Positions 48,701 through 61,364 of a stretch of 64,000 nucleotides of DNA are shown one piece after another. Position numbers and translations under genes: made by a program. Origin of the DNA: Colias croceus (taxonomy: Eukaryota > Arthropoda > Insecta > Lepidoptera > Pieridae). Under the pieces are notes generated by a model. The model was not told where the DNA came from and did no database searches. It was given only the letters and a program-made list of their open reading frames with translations. Where the stretch lies: NCBI RefSeq assembly GCF_905220415.1, contig NC_059537.1:5989622-6053621 (forward strand), in the 5' to 3' direction. The stretch's first letter is position 1, and every line of letters begins with the position of its first letter.

Positions 48701-51700
48701 TGCCTACTAAGTACCTACAAATCAACTCGCACATTATATTGCTCCACTTTCATTTATGAATTCAAGAACTAGTTACGTTTTCCATAATATTCCTTTCAAC
48801 TAGCCTAGCGCTTCATCGGTAAATATTTATTTTATTTATGCCCAGCAATTAACATTAATTAGTTACTAGATCGACACGTTGTTTTCCCATATTCAATTAT
48901 TATTTTTTAATGTTAAAAAGGAAAAGAAAATGGAACAGCCAATTTACAATGAAAGCTGGTAAATTTTGCAACACAAAATCAAGAGGAAATAGGAACGATT
49001 TATCTTAAAATATATTTATTAAAGTAAGATACATAGGCAGTTTAATATAATAATTTATAATGATTTTTTTTAGTAATTATTATGTTTATCAACAGTTATT
49101 AGTAGTTCGAGTGAATTTCTTGTGTAGGTACCTATAGGTATTTTTTTCATAAAAAAAATTCAGTCAGAGGTATATAGGACTTACATACATTCACAAGGGA
49201 AAGGTAAAATTTAAAATATGCATAACCACTTATCTTAGTCATTGAGGTAATTTTTCTGATTACTTGGAATTTGAGTGTAGGTTGTCACATGTTTTTGTTT
49301 ACTTTTGAGACGAGGTATTAGTAATATGCTCTATACATACATAATATAATAAATTATAATGAAATTGTATAATATTATGTATTACCTTCTAGAAGTAATA
49401 ACGATACTAAAGTAATAATTAATTATTATTTACCTAGATATACCTACGTAAGTATATAGAATTTACAGTATATTTATGATGTTAATGATTTTGCTTGTAC
49501 TACATTTTTTTTATTTACTTTTTAATTCAACTTGTACTTTTCATCCTGGTGTCAGTATATAATTCTTAAAGCTTCTTTGAGAACGTTGCGATGTCATCTA
49601 TGCTAGTGAATAATCATTATTTTGTTTTAATGCAATCGCTCAATGAAAGAAGTTTACTAATCGGCGTAAATATATAATCAGTGTGAAGATAAATGTAATT
49701 AAACATTTTATATGCCCGGTACCTTAGCCCGGTACAATATTATATTCATAATGAATAGTTAAAATGGTTGCTCTTGGCAGTGAGTGCATCAAGTTTACTT
49801 TTCTTCTACCTCTACAATTGACACAGCGGCTTGTTAAGGGTACCTAAGCCTTTGTTCGCGGTGCGTCACATTATCTAGTCTGTGGATACAGATGGTTTTC
49901 ATCTTGGTTGTGTCATCGGTATTAATATCCTCCATAATTTGTTATACTTATATCAACAATGCTGACTATTGTGATAATAACAGAGGTACGTGTATTCAGC
50001 GAGACCACACCGAGAGCCGATAAAACGAGATTGCTTGAATCAAACTGCATTTAAATATGACGAACAAAACTTTTATATTGAGTAGTTAAATGACTATGAT
50101 ATGTATAGAGATTTATTAAGCAGTAAGAATGAAGACTAACTGTTCTTTGAGAGTATCGTCAGGCCTAATTGTAGGATCAAAAGGGGTCAAGTGTGTACAT
50201 CGACAGGCGCCTTAGGGCCCACGTCATGCTGGGTTGCCGAGGCAGTTTTAACAATGACAACATACTACACTTGGACATTTATTTTTGATATATTTTATGG
50301 TATGGTTCTATTATGTTCAAGATCACAGCCACTAAGATTAAAATTGTTCAATTAAGTAATGAAGGAAATAAATAAGAAGATAATGTTTACTTTAATAGAA
50401 ATTATTAAATCTTGCAGCACAGACATAGGAAATCCTAATAAGTCATGATTGTACTCAATGTTTTCCAGTTCAAGTAAGTGATTGTTAACGGAAGGTACTC
50501 GCTATACGTATTGACTATTACTCATTTAAAACCACAGCTTGACGCGGCGATAGATTGTTGGAAACACAAGTATTATCTACCGTGTATATGCCTTAATAGA
50601 ATGTTAATTAGTTACCTACCTACTTAATTTATACATCAAATGCAGATTTTGTTTCTTTTAAGAAAACAAACAAAGAAAAAACGTCAGCCAAACAGGTTAG
50701 GTGTAAACAGCGCTAATATCTAACATGGAGATGGAAAAGCTAATTAAATCTATATACTTAGGTAAACATTTTAAAGTGGAAAGATTTCTTCTTTATTAAA
50801 TTTAAATACCTACACGATTATTTGGTTAGATAAAAGTTCAATTGACCTTTCTAAAAAAATCATGCACATAAATTTGGTAAACGAATGTAATTTGGAAATT
50901 TAAATATTTGTGGCATGTTACACGAAACATGAGATCACATTCGTTGCAGTTTATAATAACCCTGATTTACATAATCAAATTATTTCTGGGATCGGGACAT
51001 GTACCTAATGGTGTTATTATAAAAGAGATGAAATGATACTGAATTAGTGATGTTAACAGTGTATTATTGAATGGAAATTGTTGCAGTGAAATTTGTAGTA
51101 TGAGATAATTCTTGTCTAGCTGATTTATGAACGATGCTTACGTCAGTAAAATGTGCGGACGTAAAATGTATAAAAGAGATAAAATCGCGATTGGTCTGCA
51201 ATATTCGATTTAATTGGTAACTAAGTGATTACTGGCATGTTTTAAGTAAATATTAGAATCGACTTTCCAAACATCGAAGGTAGTAAAGATAGTGGCGCTG
51301 AGAGTGGTAAGAACAGATTACGTCGTGTCGTTGCCGACAGCAGCGGCGCCTCGTTTCTCGTCTTGTTTACGTCTAATTTTGGCGCGTGAGCGCCGCGTCG
51401 CCCGCCCCCGCGCCTCCCGCGCTCTTCCATTGAACACTTCGCATGCGGTTATTTCGGCATGGCAAATAATAATGAAAACACGATTTTTACTAAGAAATGT
51501 CATTTAGATAAACAAGGCGCAACTGATTTACCTACATAATATTTTAATAGAGAGTTGTGGTAGGTGGTGCATCTTTACTGTGTCTGTGTGACGTAAAAAA
51601 TTTCACCGGACTTTAGAATCAGACTACTAGATATGCCAAGGAGGTTAAATTGAATTGCCCAAAACATCACATACATTTCCTTATTTCATGATAAAAAAAA

Positions 51701-54700
51701 AATAACAAAAATAATCTTCTCCCTAGTTATGATATCACAGATTAATCCATCTTCAATGTCTGACAATATTTTTCCAATTTTCAAAACAAAACATCGATAC
51801 ATTAATCATTGTTCAACGAAGGAGATGGGCGTCGTAGCTTAAAATTTAATTGTGTGCTCTCAAAGTGTATCCGCCGTGAATTCGTTTTTCACCTCGTGCC
51901 GGAGTTAACGAGATCTTGTTGTGTGATGTTGCCGCAGCCTCAGGAGTCCGATACAGCTTCTCGGAATCGGCCGTACACTGGACCCGCGGCCCTCCATAAT
52001 ATTATTCCTGCATTCAACAGGATTTGTTTTGTGTTCTTAAATTAAGTTGACCAAAACCTATTTCGTCGATACGATTCGTTATAAATTTATAATGTATCTA
52101 TAAAATTGTTCTATTAGAGCGGTTTCCTTCGTAACTACTCATTTATTTATAATTTTTTTACTGTTAATAAAAAGTATCTATATAAGTACATAGTTAGATT
52201 CATATCATATTATAGGAATAATATATAATTGCTTCTAAAGCCAACTCAATTTCAGTAAAGAAATAATGACTTATGATAGAATATTAAAAGCCGTGTTCAG
52301 TAATAATTTAATACTTTGTATCGATAGATCCTTTCGTAAAAGCCTATCCGATGTTATTGGTTTCTTTTTTTTGTACACCCGAGTTGTTACTAACAAAGGG
52401 CTTGCTTTTTTCTTTAACTCCTCCCCGGGTTTTTGAACGTCATGGTGCATTCTTAGAAAGCGCATTCTATTTTCAATAATAATTTAATTTTTTTGTTAAG
52501 TTTTTAAAAATTAAAGTCAATTTAAAACATTTCTAAATATAGCCTACCTAGGTACTTACTTAAACTTTTGTAGAAAATATATTATTGACGTTATAGCTTG
52601 GCTCTATTAATCGAACTTTTGTATTACCGAACGATTGCCACCTCTTGCAATTCGAATGATATTTAAAACTGAATGTGACATTTTAAATCTTGGGACATAG
52701 GCCACGGCGCGCCTACTAAGTACTTACCTACTTAATCAAAGTTTGATAATAATTGTTGTTGAGTAAAACACCACTAAGTATGCAAATAGATGTTTATTAT
52801 GACTGAGTATTTAAATAATTTCAAATTGTCACCTGCAAGTTCGCCCTAAGATTATTTCATATACCTAAGTACCTACGTGTTTTATTTAAGATTTTTTTGT
52901 AAAAGTAGTAAAAAATAGATAATGCTTGCAAGAGTTTCCCGTATAATAATTAAAACGATAAAGAAGAGCTCCAAAAGTTCATTACCTTTACAGGCATTGC
53001 AATTTGCATCTCCTTAGTATGATCAACAAGTATTTTTGTTGTTTTTCCTGTTACAGCAAAGTAGACGTTGCTACGCCTGTCATAAATATTTGTATCCGAT
53101 ACCTAATAGTAAGTACACTATAGTCGCAATGAGATACCCAAGTAGATAGACAGTCAGATGTACATAAACACCTTTGAATAATTTACCATCGAAGGAAGAT
53201 TATAATGTAGCTCCTTGAGACAGGTTGTCGGTGACGGCAAAAAGTACACCGACATCGAAACGAATATGCGGCGAGGTAATGATGATGGTGCGGGAGGAGG
53301 ACCGAGCGGGACAAAGCTTTTACCCACAGGAGAGAACGAGACGTGCATACAAACACACGGGTCTAAAGTCCGTGGTCGCTATAGGACAGTAGCCTCGCTG
53401 TAACATGTATTGCGATATACTTGAATGGCTTTAAACCAGTTGCTTCTTGGTACCAATGGTCCTGCCATCATAGAATATAACGCGCTTGGAATACTTAAAT
53501 CTAATACCGTTGCTGATACTATTTGCATTGTTCCAAAATGGTTCGCCCAGTGAAAGCTATATTATTACCAGATATAAAAAGTCATAGAGAATCACAACCT
53601 TCATGATGTTACAGAATATTTGCTAAAGTAAAAGCTCCGTTAATGGCGCATTAAATAAATCGCCGAGTATCGCATTGAAAAAGGTTGTTCTCGTGTGATA
53701 ACTGTTTAGTTCCTGGCCAATTGTGAATCCGGTGCAATAGCAACGGGCAAGTGGTCGCAACTCGCAGCTATTAGAACTTCCTGTGCACTTGCTTCACAGT
53801 GAATGGGCGTTCTATCAACCTGACTAGTGGAAGCCATATGAATGAGTAGCGCGTAATGCACAATGAATTATTCGTGCCAGACCGGCTTCCGTTGGCGCCG
53901 GACACATGCTCCGTGTTCTGCCTTTTTCTGATTAACGTCTAATTATAGGGCACAGCTCTCCACATGATTCCCTATGACTCAGGCAGACGCAATAACAGCA
54001 CAATACCGGTTGACTTATGAGTATTTATATATGGTTTTGCACTATTTTGGACACAGTGCTCTGTGCTGTGGGTGTAAGTTTATGATTACAACTGTTATAA
54101 CGGTTAAATGACGTAAATACAACAGAATAAAATGCAAGTTTAGAGTAGACGTCAATAATGTATTGGCTATGATAAGAACGTCCCTATGTTCCACTTGCAT
54201 CAAGTAGATACATACAGCTTCCACTATACACAATAAATCTAGTTATATAATGCTTTACAGACTAACTATCGATTGTTGTTGTTAAAAATAACATTTAAAT
54301 AATTATAACGTTGTAATTGGATAACATATATAAGTGTTTAACAAATGTTGTCAAAATTGTAAACAAAGCTATAAACATAATTTTTCGCTCACATATACAC
54401 GTACTAATTACTAAGTAAAATAATAATGATCGTAAATAACAGGAACCGTACAAAATTAATATTGAGTTTGAATTATAGCCATTTTACGTACAATGACAAC
54501 CACTAAACGACCTCTAAACCGGTCTATAGTCTTTATTACATTGATCTCAGACAAAAATCTTCGTTCTGTGAATCGCTTGTCATTTTGGATTTGATATGCG
54601 ACGACCCGGATGCAGTCGATAGTTGCCTGACACAAAGATACATAGTGAAGGCGCTATTATTAAATTTTAGTAAGCTAGAAATCAATCAAGTATAACAAGG

Positions 54701-57700
54701 AAGAATAATTATTCTCCCATGAATACTGTTAATAACTACAAAAAAATAGTTATCAACAAGTTGTATTAAACCTTTCACCACAATTATGACTCCAACAGTT
54801 CCTTATATGTCGCAGGATAAAGTATAAATTTTTACAATACTGATTAATTTGTAAGTTCCTTACCCTATATTTTTGTTGCTTGTGTAATCAGTGTTTAAAT
54901 TTTAGTTGAAAGTCATAATTTCGTCACGATAAGGCGGGCGTTATCTCCGTACTTTCTAAAGTTAGATGAAAAAAACATGTTGTTAACCTCTGGCAGCGAG
55001 CGGCAGACCACCTAGCCGCAAGGCCGACTGCTTCGTTCGCTCTTTGCGCGTTGGCCTATACGTACACGAACAGCTTTTACACTATCAATAATAAAACAAT
55101 CTCGATCGCTTTATTATTTATTCGACTATTGATATGTTTTTATGATTGTAATATCTTCACCTTAACTTTTATGTGTCAAGATGAAGTATAACTTTTTTAT
55201 AAAAAAAACTGCTAAAACGGAAACTTGCAAAACGACTTTTACTTGTGCTTAATAATTTACTTGCTACTTTCCTGCTCGTAATTGGGACTTAAACTCATTG
55301 ATTATAAAATCATCTTACGTAGATATCTACTTACTTACCTACTGCAGCAATGGCTTACCATGGCTTTTTGTTAAGGTACATACCTTTACATTAATTATTA
55401 TAAGGTCACTCGGTATCGCTATTATTTAATAATAATTAGCGTAGGTACTAAATATATGTAATAATATACACATAATTATAATTGTTCTAATGAAAAATGA
55501 ACGTCAGCTCAGATGAAACAGTAGTCCCATAATAAAATCATCGGCCGGAAGTGGATGCGTCATTCGGACGTTTTCGTCCAATTCTGTTTGTGTAGTTGTA
55601 AGCGTGCAAATGTGTAGGTAGACAATATATTATACACGAATAGTTTTTGTTGCCCATTTTCAATTTCTAAATACCGTTACTGTGCTAAAGTCATGAGTAT
55701 CAGGTTGTATTACTTTTCACTATGCTCGTGAACGTAAGTTAATGACGGAGTCCTCATTATAATATAGTTTCTTGTGTACATAGCTTCATATAGGGTTACT
55801 GATTACATATGTGTGCGTTTATTTACGTACGCGAGCGCCGACTCGTCCGAGATTCAAATTTAGAACGCCGACTCCGCCATGTTGTTCTCGGTGAAAAACC
55901 TATGATCCATCTTAAGCTGTGGAAGTGACAAAAATGATTTCACAATAAATAATTATTAAAAGTCTCGAGAATTTAATACTGTTGAGTTTACTAAAATGGA
56001 GAACAGGTACTCGACAAAAATGCTATTTAGGTAAGCATGTTGATTGTTCATACATAAGTCTAGGACAATAAAAGCATGTGTTTATATAAGCCGGACTAAA
56101 TTTAAATTTCGGTTAACAGAAGTATATTTAGGTGATCTGTTAAGCGTATTCGTCTGAATGAATGAGTCATAGTCAGAATTGGCTCATTTAACAAAACAGA
56201 TTGTTTTGGGCAATACCATTTCAATTGAAGTATTTTTTGCGATAATTTGCAAATGCAGTCAGTTGTAGGTAAATAGCAATAAGAATTATTAAAGAAAATA
56301 ATCAATGTAGGTACTTTAACGATATAATACTTATACAGTTTTATGCAAAAGCACTTTTTAAAGTTTCATGTGACTAATTCATTAAATTGATATTCCTTCT
56401 CTTTTTCGATGCCACTTTCGATAAATTGTATTAGTATCTAATTCTATTTGGGTATCATTTAAGCTATCACCAATTTAATTAGTTTTGTGTTTCTTAAATA
56501 ATAGGGTTTGTCCTCAAAATAGTAGATCTGTCACCAAAATGTAGTCACCAAACAATGCAAAATCAGTTCCTTAATAAATCACCTAAAATCCTGAGATATA
56601 AGGTCTAGTACCAAATAAATGTTTTTTTATGTATTATAATAGGTGTGTCCTAATAAGTATTTAAGCAAAATATTTTAAAGAGATCACCAATGCCATAATA
56701 AAAAATAAACATTTAAGAAATTAACTAAAACAACAAATTATCCACGATAATAAAAATATGCACCTACAACAATGAACGTGAAATCGGGAATCACAGAGCA
56801 AGTAATATTCGGAAATGAAGTAAACTTGCATCTCTCTCAATCAATCTTTAAAATCAATTTTTAAAGCGCGCCAATTTGTCTCCGCCCCTTTGATCATTTT
56901 TTCATTAAAATTATAAATTGATGTATTAAATTGGTAACGAATACTATTAATTTAATATCTGAACGAAATAAAATGTTACTACTGTACAAAATATCAAATA
57001 AAAAGGAGTCGCAGTCAGGGATCGATAATCGATTTATTTGGTGACAAATTTACCATTCTGAGCATAGAGCTATTTATTTAAGTAACAAAACTTTTATTAT
57101 AAGAACGAAGTTTATATTCATGTAATGCAATATAATTTTATTGGTTAACGATCTCTTATTTTACACATATATTAATATTAATTTGATAATTCATACCTGG
57201 TAACAATGTTTGTTTATCTGAGAACGAAAATATTTCGTGGTGATAGATCTATTTATTAGGTGATACAACTTGATGACAAAATATATAAATTTTGGTGATA
57301 GAAAATATAGTTCCCATTCTATTTTTTTATCATCCACAACAAACACACCAAATGACTACTGTAATAAAATACCTAGTCAATATTTTTGTCGAAGATTTCA
57401 TAAAATTTTGACAAATTTATTGGCAAATATCATTTAACAATGTGAAGTTGCAATATTGCATATGCAACTACGAGGACCTTCGCAACTTTAAATGATATCA
57501 GCTGATTTTTTGCGATATAAGTTTGACTGGATCATATAAATTGGCATACTAAAGCCTCTCAGAGTTCGCCTGTATTATGTTTATCATAACCGTTAACGTC
57601 ATTTTATAAGGCCATTACTTAACTGCTTCTTGTCCTGATTAGTTTGTTTTCCGGGGTCCGTATTAACGTACAACGGCACTCACGCAATTCAAACGATTAC

Positions 57701-60700
57701 GTAATCAATCTCAAAGAGTTAATGCTTTGTTTCGAGGTTACGGCTGTACAGTGTACAATACATCTCGTCTGCAGTGTTCATACGAGTGTAAAAGCAGGAA
57801 AATTATATCGTGTTCAACGAGGATGTGCGTCCGACATGACGTGCATCCGCCGCCTGCCAGTGCCATCTTAGGAGAGATCCGCACCAGATCTGGTGCAATT
57901 TTTTCTACCCATTCGCTTCCTTGCACTTGAAATGCTTTCATCAATTACAAGTCTAAATCACAGGTGCTATAAGGCTAAGCTTAGTAAATTGAAACTGATT
58001 GTTAATCGGTTTTAATTTTGATAGAGTCGATAAGTTTCAGGTTTTTTGGTTTTTATTGGAATTCGGAGTGAGATAATTCATTGTGAAATAATAAGTTTAA
58101 TACTAGTAAGTTTTGTACTAATTAACATGTTGTAAGTAATCATTTTGAACAATATATAAACACAAAAGCTAGACGCACTAAGCCGCTAGTGACTCTACTT
58201 ACCCGTATCTGTGTTATCGAGAAAATGCAACAGTGTGTTGTGTAAGAGTGGAAGGCCTTCGCAAGAGAAAGATATTCTGTTTCTCAATGCTCGTTGTCAT
58301 CTAGTGATTGTTCACTGTGCCTATTTATATTTAAATATTCGCCTGCGTAGTATGCAATAAGCAGAGCTTTTGCGCTTGTCATTTACCTACATAAGATAGA
58401 CCTTGGATAGGCCTAATTATTCAGTTTCTTCGAATCTTCATAGACGTTACATCTATACTATTTTAAGGATTACATAATTATTATCATATTAAACCATTTA
58501 CTACCCGTTTGTTTTATTCTGTGGTTTTATTGTATTAACTCGAGTTTAGCGTCAGTGATTGACAGGCTTAGTCACTTCGCTAATCCGAATGCGTTTTTAT
58601 TCGATTGTTGACTCGAGTACAATACTACGAAGATAATGACGTGTACATGGGGTGTTGATGAATAATGTGATTGTGTACAAACATGATGCGCGGGTGCGCT
58701 TGTATAACAGTTCGGTGTTATGCAACTTGAGTCGCTTTGCCGGCAACTGCAGGCTGAGGTGTAATTACATGCCAACGCGCCCCGCGCCACCCTTCACACC
58801 GCCACCCGCGCTACCCGACACGTGACTACATATTTACTGAATGTACTGACTAGTTTCGTGTTAATTATGCTTTTTGAAACTGAGCTTAAGTTTCAAGAGA
58901 TGTTCCTAAAAGGAAGGTTGCCAATTTGTAGTGTATTTTATTTTTGTGCGTCCGATTTTTGAAAAATAACCTTTTGTGAGAGTAGCTGGCGAACAGGCGT
59001 TCTGTACCTAACTGATCCCGAAGGAAGCACCGACTTTGTTATTAGTTAATGCATAGGTATATTATTATTTTTGTTGGTAATTACTATGCGTAATCTTTAA
59101 GGTAATGAAGAAATATGGTTTCTTTGCACATTAATATTTAATTCAATGTTTAAATACTTAGTTAATAAATAAATAATAAATAAGTAGTTAGGTATGTAGT
59201 GTTAATCCGAAAAGCTGGTCTCATAAGACGAATTCTCAAATTTTAAAATAACTTTTTAATAAATAATAGTAGCCTTAATATCTTCTATTATTAATTAATA
59301 TTAATTAATATCTTCTATTAGAAGATCTCTTAGAGAAAGTTCCTAAAAATTAGTTAAATTGTGTCGCAGATTAGCAGAAAGAAATAGAAACAACACAAAG
59401 CTTTAATAATCCATTTGCATAAAAATATCTCTATTATTTTTCCTTACCTTAAAAGGTTACAAGATATTAATAAAAATAAAACTGATTCGTTTTGTTAGAA
59501 TTTTTGTTATGCACTAAAAAGGGTAAGTGTTATTTTTATTAATGTATGTTTAATATACCTATTTCTCTGCAATTGACAGCCTTGTTCACTAGTTTACCTT
59601 TGGCAATAAAAACCGAATTAATCGTACCCTTATTGGCACACCTGTTTGGTCTTACAATTACTGCTCGGGTTACCTACAATGTCGAATATCAACTTTTAGA
59701 TATTGCCTAAAGTTGCTGTAATGGTCACCATCTGGGCAACTCTTCTGGTAGAATGCAAGAAAATATGTAAGTTACAAGGCTGGTCCAGTAGGTATTTGCT
59801 GAACGGATACATACAACTTTAAGATAAATATTACTATCCCAAAAATATACGTAAATATAGGTTATTAATTAATATCTGGGCCGGAATTACATTTACCCGT
59901 ATTTAAAGCGGGATTAAATAGAACCTATGTAGGATATGTGTACGATAAAATAGTCTATGAAAAGGGTTCGTCGTAAAAAGTAGATGAGTACAGCAGGTGC
60001 GCAGCCACAGGTAGCGACAACAGCAGCTGATAGCTAGGCCAAGTTCATTACCGTTCCGTGCAAATCGATTTATTGTGGTCATGCTCCATCAGCTTTCCAA
60101 TATGCCTTTTCCTTATCTTTCATTTTTCTAAGCGTCTATTTCTTTCTTATCGCTGCACCACAAATATTATATCGTTATACTTCCTTTAGAACATTCTTTG
60201 TGTATTCAAAAAACGATTGTCGATTAAGCATTTTAATTAAAACTCAATTATGAATAAATGATTATTGTTTCGTTTGAATTTTATTGATTATTACAACTAT
60301 GGAATTAATAGTAATTTGATAAGTAAAAGTTACGAACAAAACTTGCTTGTATTAACAAAATTATAAAATACTTGCCTACTTAACTAGCTACCATAACGAA
60401 ACCATTTCTCATTAAATTGTATTCATACAAAAATATTAACATGAGATTTAATGCATTCAATTAAAATATATAATGGTCAATGAAGGGTCAATGCAACAGT
60501 TGCTGTCTACCAAGATAATTGTAAAAATCAACAAGGTGACCAATCACTTGGATAATCAATGTAATAAATAATAATATCTGTGTACCTGTATAACAATACG
60601 TTTAGTGCGTGTATTTCCAACGAAAATATATAAAAACTCTTTTATCGCCAAGACTCGCTAAGTGATTTAAGTATAAAGAAAGTAAAAGAGCCATTCATCG

Positions 60701-61364
60701 AGTGTAGAGACTGCTTATTCACTAGGTCGCACACGTCGCACGTCCGGTTTCCTACAAATTGGTCACATCGACCGCTAAGTAGGAAGATTCGACTCATACG
60801 AGGTGTGTCCGAGGTCTGTTGCCTGTCTGTTACCAACTGCGATTATTTATTCCGCTTTTTCGAGACCTTGCAAGTGCAATTTTAAATGACAGTTTGCTTT
60901 TTGAAGATTTTTAATGAGTTACGAACTACTTGACGTAAAAGTAAAAGTTGCGCTCGCAATGATTTCTTTTTACAGCAGTTGTTTTACAATTAAGTTTAAT
61001 TCCGATTTCGCTACCGTGATTTACTTCTGGGAATTTTGCAATAATTTTGCAGTAATACTACAAGATCCCATCCCCCTTATAATTCGCTCTGACTTATTTA
61101 AACGTTCGTCCATAAAATAAAAATAAAATATCAGACACGCATGATGCTATTGATCGTCGCGTGATTGAAACAACTAATTATATGTCATAAAGTTATTAAC
61201 TTTACAATGAATTGTTTACAGTCATATAACAAAGACGACAACATGGGAGGACCCGCGCAAGACTCTCGCAGCACAAACAGTGGCTGGCGGAGTGCAGCAT
61301 CAGAGCGCCGAGGCTTTACTCACACAATCGGCAGCAGCACAGACCCTAGCAACTGCCACAGCAG
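42282..61364 (+). CDS. yki: Yorkie (YAP/TAZ orthologue), 5' part: two exons, continues off right edge
   Basis: Yorkie is the transcriptional coactivator of the Hippo pathway. It partners the TEAD factor Scalloped in the nucleus and is held in the cytoplasm by 14-3-3 after Warts phosphorylation. Exons: 42282-42754 and 61222-61364. The start ATG sits in a good context (AACCATGG). Visible parts: TEAD-binding region about 19-60 (SDSVLQSLFDTVLKP ... RMRQLPKSFFNPP), two Warts-type HxRxxS sites at H69-S74 (HSRENS) and H92-S97 (HSRAHSSP, the YAP S127 / Yki S168 equivalent), a Gln-rich stretch, then the WW domain beginning LPAGWEQARTPEGQIYYLN and finishing HITKTTTWEDPR in exon 2. A Gln/Ala-rich segment follows. 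Exon 1 ends in phase 2 and exon 2 completes Asn158. Remaining WW and C-terminal exons lie outside. Confidence 0.96.
42983..43168 (-). mobile_element. Helitron-like element in yki intron 1
   Basis: A/CTAGAGGTCCGCCCCGGC on plus and AATATTAGTATGGA/T at the far end, an intact A/T insertion. Confidence 0.85.
43279..43483 (+). mobile_element. Helitron-like element, second subfamily, in yki intron 1
   Basis: A/TCTTAATATATATAAATCTC start, GTGTCACAATGTTTGTCC, hairpin ACGCGGGCGAAGCCGCGGGC, and AAGCTAG/T end. It lies 110 bp from the oppositely oriented copy. Confidence 0.87.
43791..44127. mobile_element. MITE with 13-bp TIRs and exact 9-bp target duplication
   Basis: TAGACATCGGATT at left and AATCCGATGTCTA at right. 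AATCATCAT is duplicated exactly at 43782-43790 and 44128-44136. The interior has at least five AATATGCA-type motifs near the left end. No transposase frame. Confidence 0.85.
56465..57300. repeat. Possible foldback repeat with TCACC left / GGTGA right motifs
   Basis: TCACC occurs at 56466, 56531, 56545, 56579 and 56684. GGTGA occurs at 57040, 57239, 57259 and 57294. Several are embedded in TCACCAAA / TTTGGTGA. Boundaries not defined. Confidence 0.35.
57881..57896. promoter_or_regulatory. Perfect 16-bp palindrome GCACCAGATCTGGTGC
   Basis: Self-complementary dyad in a locally G+C-rich patch of yki intron 1. It contains back-to-back E-box-like CAGATC/GATCTG cores. Function unknown. Confidence 0.4.
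61222..61364 (+). CDS. yki: yki exon 2: second half of WW1 and Gln/Ala-rich segment
   Basis: Acceptor TTTACAG. It reads N-HITKTTTWEDPRKTLAAQTV and onward AGGVQHQSAEALLTQSAAAQ to TLATATA. Donor GCAG/GTAATA. It contains the second WW tryptophan and proline (TTWEDP). The correct frame is one base off the open frame that begins with Met upstream, and only phase-2 entry gives the WW domain. Confidence 0.96.

Larger units (their letters stand above)
42755..61221 (+). other. yki intron 1 (18.5 kb)
   Basis: A very long A+T-rich intron splitting the WW domain. It holds two Helitrons (42983-43168, 43279-43483), a MITE (43791-44127), a TCACC/GGTGA inverted-motif region (56465-57300) and several G+C-rich patches (about 46380-46710, 51290-51450, 53210-53400, 58640-58830, 60720-60850) that may be enhancers or alternative promoters. 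No nested gene is supported. Confidence 0.8.

Noticed and set aside
60642..60836. G+C-richer segment with a Cys-containing minus frame
   Set aside because: No homology, no splice context. Treated as intronic regulatory-like DNA.
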